Source: an uncultured Sphingomonadales bacterium (lineage in GTDB: Bacteria; Pseudomonadota; Alphaproteobacteria; Sphingomonadales; Sphingomonadaceae). From it: a stretch of 64,000 nucleotides of DNA. The position numbers and the translations under genes were made by a program. Every line of letters begins with the position of its first letter. Position 1 is the stretch's first letter. The stretch covers positions 1-64,000 of the forward strand of contig CAIJLZ010000017.1 in NCBI GenBank assembly GCA_903821605.1, read 5' to 3'. The notes under the pieces are model-generated. The model saw only the letters and a program-made list of their open reading frames with translations. It ran no database searches and was not told the origin of the DNA. Shown here piece by piece: positions 42,854 to 51,565 of the stretch.

Positions 42854-43582
42854 GTGATCAAGCTGATTTACTGCCTACGCCGTGTCCCTGGCCTGTCGTT
42901 GCGGGAGTTTCAGGAACATTGGCTGGAACAGCATGCCCGTTTTGGCCGCGATAACCGGATCATCCGGCGCTATGTGCAATATCACCGGCTGGAAGACGAC
43001 CCCATTGTCGCCGCCATGGCGCAGGCTGGTGCCTCGCAGGTCGAACCCTTTGACGGGGTCGCCATATCATGGTGGGATGATCTCGATAGCGTCAGGACAG
43101 CGATGGATAGCCCGGAGGTGGCCGCCGCACTGGAGGACGAACGCCATTTTATCGATCATCGCCGGTCCACCGCCTGCCTCACCACGGAACGGGTCATCAT
43201 CGAACCATGCGCCGATGTGCCGATTGTGCTGTTCGAATGCCTACGCCGCCGCAGCGACATCGACCGGGCCGAATTCAGCCGCCGCTGGGAAGAACATGGC
43301 AAGATCGGGCGGCGCGCCCATGCAGCCAAGCTGTTGATGGGCTATGTCCAGAATGTGACGCTGACCTCAGGGGCGCAAGACGGGTTAGAGGCCATTGCCG
43401 GGCCAGATAGCTGGGACGGCGTCACCACCGGCTATTTCGAGAGCATCGCCAAGATGAAGACGCTGATGGCTTCACCGCTGGTGACGCAAGACGCCTATAA
43501 AGAGGAGCGCGCATTCATGGACCACAGCCGTAGCGGCTTCTTCGTGACGCGCCGCCACCTGATCCGCGATATCATCCGCTAG
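42854..43582 (+). CDS. Tandem EthD-domain protein
   Basis: A 242-residue protein that starts at GTG 42854, seven bases after AAGGAAG. It carries two EthD/dimeric alpha-beta barrel units: residues about 1-112 (MIKLIYCLRRVPGLS, FQEHWLEQHARFGR, FIDHRRS) and about 118-235 (IVLFECLRRRSDID, FSRRWEEHGKIGRR, FMDHSRS). The W-x-x-H motif in each unit is characteristic. EthD-type proteins normally form dimers of one unit, so this is a fused dimer. EthD is needed for ether-cleaving P450 activity in Rhodococcus by an unclear mechanism. Here it is convergent with the CoA-transferase gene. Confidence 0.85.
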   Translation: MIKLIYCLRRVPGLSLREFQEHWLEQHARFGRDNRIIRRYVQYHRLEDDPIVAAMAQAGASQVEPFDGVAISWWDDLDSVRTAMDSPEVAAALEDERHFIDHRRSTACLTTERVIIEPCADVPIVLFECLRRRSDIDRAEFSRRWEEHGKIGRRAHAAKLLMGYVQNVTLTSGAQDGLEAIAGPDSWDGVTTGYFESIAKMKTLMASPLVTQDAYKEERAFMDHSRSGFFVTRRHLIRDIIR

Positions 43583-43637
43583 GGGGTAGGCGCGCAACGC
43601 CTGATGCCCCCATGATCACATCAGCATAAGGGAGGGA

Positions 43638-44828
43638 TCAGATCAGCCCGTCTGCGCCAAGCCGATCCAGATCCGTATCATTCAGCCCCAGCAGCTCGCC
43701 ATAGACCTCGGCATTGTGCTGGCCGATCCGGCTTGGGGCGGCGGTGCGGACCGATGTCGGCGTCGCCGAGAATTTGGGGAAGCAGTTCTGCATCTTGATC
43801 GGCCCCCACCGCTCACTCTCGACTTCGATGATCGCCTCGCGCGCCGCAAAATGCGGATCCGCCAACATTTCTGGCGCCCGATAGACGGGGCCGCCGGGAA
43901 TGGCATGTTCGACCATCAGCGCCTCGACCTCGGCCGCGGTCAGGTGGCGCGTCCACTGATTGATCAGATCGTCGAGTTCCTGCTGATTTCGCCCGCGTGA
44001 GACATGGTCGACAAAGCGCGGGTCATCGGCAAGCGCAGGCATCTCCATCGCCGTGCACAAGCGCCGGAAGATGCTGTCCTGATTGCCCGCGATCATATAA
44101 TCGCCATCCTTGCAGCTATAGACATTGGACGGGGCGACACCCGGCAGAATGGCCCCCGAGCGCTCGCGGATGATGCCGGACACCTGATATTCGGTGATCA
44201 GGCTCTCCATCACCTGCAACACCGCCTCATAAAGGGCGCTGTCGATAATCTGCCCCTCGCCGGTCTTTTCGCGATGATGCAGCGCGGCCAGCGCGCCCAT
44301 GCAGCCATAGCTCGCCGCCAGCGAATCCCCGATGGAGATACCGGCGCGTGACGGTGGGCGATCGGGTTCGCCGACGATATAGCGGAAACCCGCCATGGCT
44401 TCGCCCACGCCGCCAAAGCCCGGGCGGCTGGAATAAGGGCCAGTCTGGCCATAGCCGGACACCCGGATCACGATCAGCCGGGGATTGAGCTTGCGCAACT
44501 CGACCGGATCGAGATTCCATTTTTCGAGCGTGCCGGGCCGGAAATTTTCGAGCAGAATATCGGCCTTCAGGATCAACTGGCGCACCAGATCCTGCCCTTC
44601 CGGACGCCGGAGATCAGCCGAGACCGAGCGTTTGTTGCGGGCGACAATCTCCCACCACAGCTTGGCATCGCCGCGCCCCCAATTGCGCATTGGATCGCCG
44701 ATGCCGGGCTGTTCAACCTTGATGACATCTGCGCCCATGTCGCCAAGCAGCTGGCCGCAAAAGGGACCGCCGATCAACTGCCCCATTTCCACTACCCGGA
44801 TGTCGGTCAATGGTCCGCTATTGGCCAT
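43638..44828 (-). CDS. Family III CoA-transferase
   Basis: A 396-residue CaiB/BaiF-family enzyme from ATG 44828. The N-terminal IRVVEMGQLIGGPFCGQLLGDMGADVIKVE region (core GPFCGQLLGDMGADVIK, about 20-36) and the catalytic Asp in AGISIGDSLAASYG (about residue 167) mark a true transferase rather than a racemase. It is very similar along its whole length to the gene at 62872-64000, which lies 18 kb away at the other end of the HyuAB/GntR region. It would move CoA from a donor such as succinyl-CoA to the pathway's carboxylic acid. A strong hairpin at 44911-44951 separates it from the receptor gene. Confidence 0.92.
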   Translation of the reverse strand: MANSGPLTDIRVVEMGQLIGGPFCGQLLGDMGADVIKVEQPGIGDPMRNWGRGDAKLWWEIVARNKRSVSADLRRPEGQDLVRQLILKADILLENFRPGTLEKWNLDPVELRKLNPRLIVIRVSGYGQTGPYSSRPGFGGVGEAMAGFRYIVGEPDRPPSRAGISIGDSLAASYGCMGALAALHHREKTGEGQIIDSALYEAVLQVMESLITEYQVSGIIRERSGAILPGVAPSNVYSCKDGDYMIAGNQDSIFRRLCTAMEMPALADDPRFVDHVSRGRNQQELDDLINQWTRHLTAAEVEALMVEHAIPGGPVYRAPEMLADPHFAAREAIIEVESERWGPIKMQNCFPKFSATPTSVRTAAPSRIGQHNAEVYGELLGLNDTDLDRLGADGLI

Positions 44829-44910
44829 CACGGTCTTCCTCTCCAGACGAAGGGCAAGCGACACCAGCCCGCCAAAGAAGGCCGGTGTCGAACGCCAGAT
44901 TGATGTGGAT

Positions 44911-44951
44911 GACAGGCGGAAGCGGCTTGTTACGCCGTCATTCCGCCTGTC
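44911..44951 (-). terminator. Hairpin after the TonB receptor gene
   Basis: GACAGGCGGAA (44911-44921) and TTCCGCCTGTC (44941-44951) form a perfect 11-bp stem with inner GCGGC/GCCG pairing. It starts 16 nt after the receptor stop on the minus strand. No T-run follows, so it may reduce rather than stop read-through into the CoA-transferase gene. Confidence 0.6.
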
Positions 44952-44966
44952 AGATTGTCATCGCAT

Positions 44967-47480
44967 TCAGAACTTGTAGCTCACCTCGACACCGTAGCGG
45001 CTACGTGCGCCCGGGGTCAGGAAGTCGCCGCCGAACTCCGGCGCCGGAATGACTTCGGCGAGATACTTCTTGCCAAGCAGGTTGTTGGCAAAACCCATGA
45101 TCGACCAACGATCCGCCTGCAACCCACCACGCAGATTGACGATGCCATAGGAATCGCGCTGGCTGTTGGTGAAGGTGCCCGGGAGACTGAAGATGTTCGG
45201 CACGGTGTTGTTCTGCACCGTGTGGAACCAGGTCGGCCCGGTCAGACGATAATCGGCCCGCAGCAGCACGTTCATGCTGTCATTGACCGGCACTTCCACC
45301 TGCGAACCAATGTTGATCGTATAGTCCGCAGTATAGGGCGACTTGTTGCCCACGGTATAAGGCCGCGCGCTGTTCTTGCGGATTTTGCTGTCGACCACAT
45401 TGGCCGAACCGAACAGCTTCCAGCCTTCCATCAGCGTGACGCTGGCCGCCGCTTCGACGCCCTTGATGCGGACCTTGTCGATGTTGGACACGACGCGCAA
45501 CAGGCCGAACGGACCGACGAAGAATTCGAAGAACTGCATGTCCTTCACGTCGGTCATATAGCCCGCCAGTTCAAAGCTGGCACGACCACCCGGGGCATTC
45601 CACTTCAGACCGGCTTCGAACGAGCTTGAACGCTCCTTCTTATAATTGTCATAGATCGAGATGCCCGCGTCGAAGACGTTGTTGAAGAACTGATCAACCA
45701 CGACCTGCGACCCGCCATTGTTGAAGCCGCCCGATTTGAAGCCGACACCCCAGTTGGCATAAAGGGTGGTGTAATTGCTCGGCTCATAGCTGAGCGAGAT
45801 TTTCGGCTGCAACTGCTTGAACGTCTGCTGACGCGCGGCAATGACGCCGCTCGCATTATAGGCCGGATCCAGACCGGGGTTGAGATAATAATCAGCGGAC
45901 GTACTGGCCGTGCCATTCGGATGGCCGGTCAAGACGTTGCCCACCCAACGGCTGCGGGCGGTGGTCGGCACCAGATTGTTCACGTCACGCTTTTCAACGT
46001 CATAACGCAAGGCGACGCCCAGGTTCAGCTTTTCAGCCAGCTTATAATCGGCCGAACCGAAGATCGCATAGACGTTGGTCTTGAAGCGGTCATGCGCCAG
46101 AGCTTCGGTCGGGTTGCTCGGATCGGTGGTATAGCATTCCGGCACCACGCCCGCGCCCGTGTCGAGACCAAGGTTGAGACAGACCTCACGATTGATGTGG
46201 AGGTAATAAGTGCCAAACTGCCACTTCAGGCGGTCAAGTTCACCCAGCAAGCGGATTTCGGCGCTGAAATCCTTCTGGTTACGCTGCTGAAACTGGGTGC
46301 CGTCGCAAGTCGTCGGCGAATAAGGCGGCAGGAACGCGCCGCCGCCGATGCCGAATGGCGACTGGACCGGGAAGCCGGCCAGATCCGCGGCGGAAGCCTG
46401 ACAATTGCTCTCTTCGTTGAAGAAAGCGAAAGTGCCGCTGGTGCCATCTGCGTAGAAATAATTTTTGATGTCATTATAGGCGGCGAACGCATTCAGCTTG
46501 GCAAAGCCGAGATCGGTCGAAACACGGATCGAGCTTTCAAACGTCTTCTGCGAGTTCAACGGATCCACGTTGGGCGAGAAGACGAAATTATGGTTGTTCG
46601 CGTCGATGTTGAAGTCCGGGCTGAGGAATTCGAGCGTCGGGATCTGGAAGATCGCGTTGAAGCTGATGGCGCCGCTCTTGGCCTCACCATAACGCACCTT
46701 GGCGTCGACCTCGGTGTCGCTGCTGCCCGGGTTCCAGACCAAACGGCCATTGACGTTCCAACGACGATAATTGTCCATCGTCGCCGCGTCGGTGGTGTTG
46801 TTCGGATAGGCAGCCTGACCGGCGGCCGACGGGAACAGATTGTTACGGAAATAGCCATCGCTGCGGCTGTAATCACCGTTCACCACAATGCCGAGTGTGT
46901 CGGTCAACGGCGCGCTGATCAGCGCGGCGGCGGTGTAGGTCTTGTCGTTGGCAGCGCTCGCCTTGATGCTGCCTTCAAGCTTGTCACCCGGCTTTTTGGT
47001 CGTGACAACAATCGCACCCGCCGCAGCGTTGCGGCCATAAAGCGCGCCCTGCGGGCCCTTCATCACTTCGATCTGCTGAAGCGCACCCTGATCCTGATTG
47101 AGCGACGAGGTGTTGGTTTTCAACACGCCATCGACCACCAGCGCGACGTTGCTTTCGGCGTCACGCGCGCCGTTCATGCCACGAATGTTGATCTGGGTAT
47201 CGGCGGCTTCGACATTGCCGGTGACAATGGTGACACCCGGTGTCAGCTGCACGAAATCGGCGGCCACGCGGACGCCGGTGACTTCGAGCTGCTTTTCGGT
47301 GAGCACCGACACGCTAGCCGGAACGTCGATCAGCTTTTCATTGGTGCGACGCGCGGTGACGATGATTTCGTCGGACTTGACATCGGCTTCCTGCGCCGTG
47401 GCGGCCGTAGGCGCGAATGCGCCCATGACGATGCCAAATGCCAGTGCCGTCGTTGATACGTGAAGACTGTAGCTGCTCAT
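44967..47480 (-). CDS. TonB-dependent outer-membrane receptor
   Basis: An 837-residue receptor from ATG 47480, six bases after AAGGGGG. The signal peptide ends at ATAQA-like ATAQ, the TonB-box segment is DEIIVTARRTNEK (about 37-49), and the plug contains IRGMNGARDAESN, VVDGVLKTNTSS and KGPQGALYGRNAAAG. The barrel ends in Phe (VEVSYKF). It is 57 nt downstream of the acyl-CoA dehydrogenase gene and co-directional with the whole HyuAB operon, so it probably imports that operon's substrate or a precursor. Confidence 0.95.
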   Translation of the reverse strand: MSSYSLHVSTTALAFGIVMGAFAPTAATAQEADVKSDEIIVTARRTNEKLIDVPASVSVLTEKQLEVTGVRVAADFVQLTPGVTIVTGNVEAADTQINIRGMNGARDAESNVALVVDGVLKTNTSSLNQDQGALQQIEVMKGPQGALYGRNAAAGAIVVTTKKPGDKLEGSIKASAANDKTYTAAALISAPLTDTLGIVVNGDYSRSDGYFRNNLFPSAAGQAAYPNNTTDAATMDNYRRWNVNGRLVWNPGSSDTEVDAKVRYGEAKSGAISFNAIFQIPTLEFLSPDFNIDANNHNFVFSPNVDPLNSQKTFESSIRVSTDLGFAKLNAFAAYNDIKNYFYADGTSGTFAFFNEESNCQASAADLAGFPVQSPFGIGGGAFLPPYSPTTCDGTQFQQRNQKDFSAEIRLLGELDRLKWQFGTYYLHINREVCLNLGLDTGAGVVPECYTTDPSNPTEALAHDRFKTNVYAIFGSADYKLAEKLNLGVALRYDVEKRDVNNLVPTTARSRWVGNVLTGHPNGTASTSADYYLNPGLDPAYNASGVIAARQQTFKQLQPKISLSYEPSNYTTLYANWGVGFKSGGFNNGGSQVVVDQFFNNVFDAGISIYDNYKKERSSSFEAGLKWNAPGGRASFELAGYMTDVKDMQFFEFFVGPFGLLRVVSNIDKVRIKGVEAAASVTLMEGWKLFGSANVVDSKIRKNSARPYTVGNKSPYTADYTINIGSQVEVPVNDSMNVLLRADYRLTGPTWFHTVQNNTVPNIFSLPGTFTNSQRDSYGIVNLRGGLQADRWSIMGFANNLLGKKYLAEVIPAPEFGGDFLTPGARSRYGVEVSYKF

Positions 47481-47537
47481 AATCAACCCCCTTTGTGCTT
47501 GTTGCTGTTACTTTTACTGTTGATATTCCCCGGAAAA

Positions 47538-48716
47538 TCAGACCGGATTTCTTCTAACCCACTCTTTCGCCACGATAATTCGTTGCATTTCATTGGTTCC
47601 CTCACCGATGCACATCAGCAACGAGTCCCGATAACAACGTTCAATATCATATTCTTTGGAATAGGCGTATCCGCCATGCACGCGCATCGCCTCCTCAGAA
47701 TTTCGAACAGCGGCCTCGGATGCGAAATATTTCGCAATCCCTGCCTCCATGTCGCAACGCTGGCCGGCGTCATAAGACGCCGCCGCGTCGAGCGTCAGCA
47801 ACCGGGCGGCGCGCGCCCGCGTCACCATCTCGCCCAGCTTGAGCTGGATCGCCTGATGCTGGCAAATCGGCTTGCCCATCGTCTCGCGCAGTTGCGCATA
47901 GCTCGTCGCCAGCGCCAGCGCGCCCTCGGCCAAGCCAACGCCGCGCGCCGCGACATTGATCCGGCCCAGTTCAAGCCCGCCGGTCGCGTGGAAAAAGCCC
48001 TGGCCTTCCTCGCCGCCGATCAGATGATCCGCTGGAATACGATAATTATCGAACACCAGTTCCGCGCTATCAATCGCGTTGTAGCCCAGCTTCTTGAGCT
48101 TTTTGCCAACCGTAAAGCCCGGCCCCTTGGGCGCGATGAACAGGCTCATGCCCTTATAGCGCGGATCGGCATGGGTGTCGGTCTTGACCAGCAAGGCAAT
48201 GCAATGGCCCTGAATACCGTTGGTGATCCACGTCTTGGTGCCATTGATGACATAATGATCGCCATCCCGCACCGCAGTCGTGCGGATCGCCTGCAAGTCA
48301 GTGCCCGCATTCGGTTCGGTCAAGCCCAAGCCACCGCGCATCTCGCCGCTCGCGAATTTCGGCAGCCAGAGCGATTTTTGCGCCTCGGTCCCGAAACGCT
48401 CAACCGCCGCCGCCATCATCAGATGCGAATTGAAAATGCCACTCAACGCCATCCAACAGGCAGAGATCCGCATCACGATCTTGGCGTAGGTCGATGCGGG
48501 CAGGCCAAGGCCACCATATTCCTGGCTGATCGTCGCGCCGAACAGGCCCATTTCCTTCATCTGCTCGACCAGTTCAGCCGGCCAGAGATCTTCATGGTCA
48601 TGATGCATGACAACGGGCCGGACCTCACGCTCGATCCAGCGATCAATGCCCTCAAGCAGCGCGCGTTCCTCGTCAGGGTCGACAGTTCGCACCGCGCGGG
48701 TGGTTGTTGCGTTCAT
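47538..48716 (-). CDS. Acyl-CoA dehydrogenase
   Basis: A 392-residue FAD enzyme from ATG 48716, 13 nt after the MaoC stop; longer in-frame starts run into that gene. Motifs in order are GLGLTEPNAGTD (about 127-138), INGTKTWITNG (about 157-167), GYAYSKEYDIERCYRD and IGEGTNEMQR near the C-terminus, where the Glu of GEGTNE is the expected catalytic base. Length and motifs fit short-chain or (methyl)succinyl-CoA-type dehydrogenases. In the operon it stands next to hydratase and lyase genes, so it would introduce the double bond that MaoC hydrates. Confidence 0.94.
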   Translation of the reverse strand: MNATTTRAVRTVDPDEERALLEGIDRWIEREVRPVVMHHDHEDLWPAELVEQMKEMGLFGATISQEYGGLGLPASTYAKIVMRISACWMALSGIFNSHLMMAAAVERFGTEAQKSLWLPKFASGEMRGGLGLTEPNAGTDLQAIRTTAVRDGDHYVINGTKTWITNGIQGHCIALLVKTDTHADPRYKGMSLFIAPKGPGFTVGKKLKKLGYNAIDSAELVFDNYRIPADHLIGGEEGQGFFHATGGLELGRINVAARGVGLAEGALALATSYAQLRETMGKPICQHQAIQLKLGEMVTRARAARLLTLDAAASYDAGQRCDMEAGIAKYFASEAAVRNSEEAMRVHGGYAYSKEYDIERCYRDSLLMCIGEGTNEMQRIIVAKEWVRRNPV

Positions 48717-48729
48717 CGTTCGCTCTTTC

Positions 48730-49239
48730 TCAATCATCAGCGGGGCCGAAACCCCGCTTCCACACCAGCACCTTGCGAACAAAGCTGCACACCACATCAC
48801 CATGCTGGTTTTTGCCGATGGTTTTGACCGTCACGATCCCCTGTTCGGGGCGCGACTTGGACTCGCGCTTTTCCAGCACTTCCGTTTCGCCATACAGCGT
48901 GTCCCCCGGGAACAGGGGATGGGTCATGGTGATGTCATTCCAACCAAGATTGGCGACCGCTTTCTGGCTGACATCCGACACGCTCATGCCGACCAAAATC
49001 GCCACCGTGAGCGGCGAGGCGATCAGCGGCTTTTTGAATTCGGTCTTGGCTGCAAATTCATAGTCGAAATGCAGCGGATGGGTATTCATCGTCAGCAGGG
49101 TGAACCAGATATTGTCTTGATCCGTAATGGTCCGACCGGGCCGATGTTCATAGATATGGCCGACGACGAAATCCTCGAAATAGCGGCCAAAGCTCTCCCG
49201 GAAACGACCGGGGCTGACCTCTATCACACCGTTACGCAT
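48730..49239 (-). CDS. MaoC-family enoyl-CoA hydratase
   Basis: A 169-residue hot-dog-fold protein starting at ATG 49239 after AAGGAG. The hydratase-2 motif MNTHPLHFDYEFA (about residues 48-60) contains the catalytic His and Asp, and MTHPLFPGDTLYGETEV is the second conserved block. The start overlaps the end of the CitE-like lyase gene by 8 nt. It would hydrate an unsaturated acyl-CoA, such as a mesaconyl- or itaconyl-type ester, to the hydroxyacyl-CoA cleaved by the lyase. Confidence 0.92.
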   Translation of the reverse strand: MRNGVIEVSPGRFRESFGRYFEDFVVGHIYEHRPGRTITDQDNIWFTLLTMNTHPLHFDYEFAAKTEFKKPLIASPLTVAILVGMSVSDVSQKAVANLGWNDITMTHPLFPGDTLYGETEVLEKRESKSRPEQGIVTVKTIGKNQHGDVVCSFVRKVLVWKRGFGPADD

Positions 49240-50065
49240 GGGTTCTCTCCTTGAAAGCGGCAATCCGCTCCAGCCGCCGCATAAAGGGGGCTTCGAGCAT
49301 CCTGCCATTGAACGACACCGCCTGACCGCCACCCGCACGATAGGCGGTGATGGCAGCCTCGGCGTCTGCGATTTCCTCGGCGCTTGGCATCAGCAGCGCG
49401 TTGATCGGGTCGATTTGGGCCGGGTGGATCGCGGCCTTGAGCAAAAAGCCCATCTCGCGCACCCGGCGGGTTTCTTCAGCCAGCCCCGCTTCATCGTTGA
49501 GCGTGGTATAGGGCACGTCAATCGCCGGGACACCGGCTTCGGCACAGGCCATCACGAACTGGCCACGCACCGTCAGCAGCGGCTCCCATGCAAAGGCACA
49601 GCCAAGCTGGGCCGACAGATCGCCTGCCCCCAACATCAACGCCTGCACCCCGGGCGCGCGGCCAATCTCCGCCGCCTGATGCAAGCCTGCCACCGTCTCG
49701 ATCAGCGCAATGATCGGCGGGCAATGCGCACCCAGCGCGCCCCGCAGGATTTCAATTTCAACCGGGCTTTCCGCCATCGGCAGCAGCAGCCATGCGGGCA
49801 GGTGCGGGGCCGTCATCAACGCCGCGAGATCGGCTATCCCCGCCGCCGTGCGCAGTCCATTGATCCGGAGCGCCAATCGCCCGCCGGGCAGATCAGCCAG
49901 CCGGGCCAAAATCGCCTCTCGCGCCGCTGCCTTATCGGCGAGCGGCACCGCATCTTCGAGATCGACACACACCACACCCGCCGCCGTCGCCAGCGCCTTG
50001 TCGAGCCGGTCGAGACGATGACCCGGCACGAACAACAAGGAGACATGATGGTCGATCCGCGCCAT
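49232..50065 (-). CDS. CitE/HpcH-type CoA-ester lyase
   Basis: A 277-residue TIM-barrel lyase. LLFVPGHRLDRLDKA at the N-terminus, VCVDLEDAVPLADKAAAR (about 32-49), ALIETVAGL (Glu metal ligand) and MLGAGDLSAQLG (Asp metal ligand) identify the malyl-/citramalyl-CoA lyase branch of the HpcH/HpaI superfamily. About 275 residues is the length of bacterial citramalyl-CoA lyases (Ccl). It would split a 3-hydroxyacyl dicarboxylic CoA ester into an acyl-CoA and pyruvate or glyoxylate. It lies 3 nt after the alpha/beta hydrolase gene end. Confidence 0.92.
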   Translation of the reverse strand: MARIDHHVSLLFVPGHRLDRLDKALATAAGVVCVDLEDAVPLADKAAAREAILARLADLPGGRLALRINGLRTAAGIADLAALMTAPHLPAWLLLPMAESPVEIEILRGALGAHCPPIIALIETVAGLHQAAEIGRAPGVQALMLGAGDLSAQLGCAFAWEPLLTVRGQFVMACAEAGVPAIDVPYTTLNDEAGLAEETRRVREMGFLLKAAIHPAQIDPINALLMPSAEEIADAEAAITAYRAGGGQAVSFNGRMLEAPFMRRLERIAAFKERTHA

Positions 50066-50068
50066 GCG

Positions 50069-50878
50069 TCAGTTCACCCCATCGAAAAAGTCGAACAAGG
50101 CAGTCGAGAAACGCTGGCGCAATTCCTTACCCGCCAGCACATGTGCCGCCTCTTCGAACGTCAGGCTGGTGCAGTTCGGCAGGGCATTGGCAATCGGCAT
50201 GGTGGTGCGCGGCCCGGTGATCGTGTCCTGACCGGCATGCAGCACGAAGGACGGGCATTGGACCGACGCAAGCTGTTCGATCACATCATGGGTCAGGCTC
50301 GCCTCGATGAACCGCTCATGAGTCGGAATCTTGTCGATCAGCTCGCGCCACGGTCCCTGCGGGCCGACGATGCGATGCGCATTGGCATTGTAGAAATCGG
50401 GATCGAACGAATAGGCGCAAACAAAGCGCTGGAACGTGGCCCAACCGGCTTCGCGGTGAATGTCGACGAACAGCTTGAGCTGCTCGGCCAGCAATGGGTC
50501 GCACGATGCCCATGCCCCGGTATTGACCAGCGAACGCGCCAGATCCGGGCGATCAATCGCGATCAACTGGCAGATGCACGCCCCGATGCCGACCATGCCC
50601 AGCAAATGAACCTTGGTCAGACCCAGCGCGTCAAGCACGGCAATCGCGTCATCGGCATAAAGGCCCATGGTGGCCTCGCTCGCGACATTGTCGGTCGATT
50701 CCGCCAGCCCGCGATAATCCATGATCACCACCTGATACCGGTCGGTCAGCCCGAACGGCATGCCCCCGGTATTGCCATGGCAGAAAGTGCCCCAGCCGCC
50801 TAGGCAAAGCACCGGTTCGCCTTCGCCAATCACCTCATAATAGATGACTGCCCCATCGGGGCGCTTCAGTTCAGGCAC
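50069..50878 (-). CDS. Alpha/beta hydrolase-fold protein lacking the usual nucleophile
   Basis: A 269-residue protein; the start is GTG 50878, after AAGGAG. The fold is clear: CLGGWGTF oxyanion-type turn, MDYRGLAEST, the nucleophile-elbow region LLGMVGIGACIC (about 92-103), acid Asp in HAGQDTITGP and His in EEAAHVLAG. The expected G-x-S-x-G reads G-M-V-G-I, so Val96 replaces the Ser and no Cys or Asp takes its place. It may be a lyase-like, non-hydrolytic or degenerate member, or use another residue. It sits in the operon between the half-amidase-like and lyase genes. Confidence 0.88.
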   Translation of the reverse strand: MPELKRPDGAVIYYEVIGEGEPVLCLGGWGTFCHGNTGGMPFGLTDRYQVVIMDYRGLAESTDNVASEATMGLYADDAIAVLDALGLTKVHLLGMVGIGACICQLIAIDRPDLARSLVNTGAWASCDPLLAEQLKLFVDIHREAGWATFQRFVCAYSFDPDFYNANAHRIVGPQGPWRELIDKIPTHERFIEASLTHDVIEQLASVQCPSFVLHAGQDTITGPRTTMPIANALPNCTSLTFEEAAHVLAGKELRQRFSTALFDFFDGVN

Positions 50879-50894
50879 GTTATTCTCCTTGGGC

Positions 50895-51533
50895 TCATCT
50901 GGCGGACTCCGCCGGCAACTGCGTGATCCAGTCCATGACCTCATCAAGCGTCACGACATCCGCATAACGGCGGCCGACATCGGCCAGATTGGCGTGATGG
51001 GCGGCTTCTTCTTGGTCGCCGCAACAGGGTTCGGGCACAATCACGCGATAGCCATGGGAAAAGGCATCGTTGATCGAGGCGCGCACACAGCCGCTGGTCG
51101 TGCAGCCGGTGATGATCGTGGTGTCGATCCGGTGCCGGGTCAAAAACGTCTGGATCGATGTACCGAAGAAGATCGACGGCGCGACCTTGGTCACCAGATA
51201 ATCATCCGGATGGGCAATGCGCGGGTCGATTTCCATGCCGGGTTGGCCGAGGTACATGTCGTGATAGACCGAGCCGACTTTCCAATAAGGCATGTCGCGC
51301 TCATTCGACCAACCGACATTGCAGACCGCCACCGGCACCTGATGGGCGCGCGCGAGATGGAGCAGGCGCGCCGTACTTTCGACTGCCCGATCGACATGGG
51401 GCGAACGCCCCATGGGAAAGGCCGGATCAGTGAACGCACGCTGGAAATCGACGACGAGCACGGCTGGACGAACACCATAGCCGACGCGGCGTTCGCCATA
51501 TCCGGCCCGGGTGAAACCGTCATCCTGTGCCAT
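50895..51533 (-). CDS. Isochorismatase-like cysteine hydrolase (half-amidase type)
   Basis: A 212-residue protein with the Asp-Lys-Cys triad of the family: Asp29 in LVVDFQ, Lys116 in VTKVAP and Cys149 in GCTTSGCVRAS. The TTSGCVRAS sequence and length are those of N-carbamoylsarcosine amidase and maleamate amidase relatives, which hydrolyse terminal carbamoyl or amide groups to ammonia. Directly downstream of HyuA/HyuB, it would cleave the ring-opened product. This pairing is known in the N-methylhydantoin (creatinine) pathway; the actual substrate here is unknown. Confidence 0.92.
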   Translation of the reverse strand: MAQDDGFTRAGYGERRVGYGVRPAVLVVDFQRAFTDPAFPMGRSPHVDRAVESTARLLHLARAHQVPVAVCNVGWSNERDMPYWKVGSVYHDMYLGQPGMEIDPRIAHPDDYLVTKVAPSIFFGTSIQTFLTRHRIDTTIITGCTTSGCVRASINDAFSHGYRVIVPEPCCGDQEEAAHHANLADVGRRYADVVTLDEVMDWITQLPAESAR

Positions 51534-51565
51534 GCCGCGTCTCCCTTATTGGTCTTGCCGACCGA

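Noticed and set aside
45921-47456. A 511-codon open frame antisense to the TonB receptor
   Set aside because: It lies wholly inside the receptor gene, has no ribosome-binding site and its translation shows no domain; high GC content makes such long antisense frames common here.
47460-48827. A 455-codon plus-strand open frame
   Set aside because: Antisense to the acyl-CoA dehydrogenase gene, no start signal and no recognisable domain.
49238-50803. A 521-codon open frame opposite the lyase and hydrolase genes
   Set aside because: Fully antisense to two well-supported genes, with a basic, low-structure translation typical of shadow frames.
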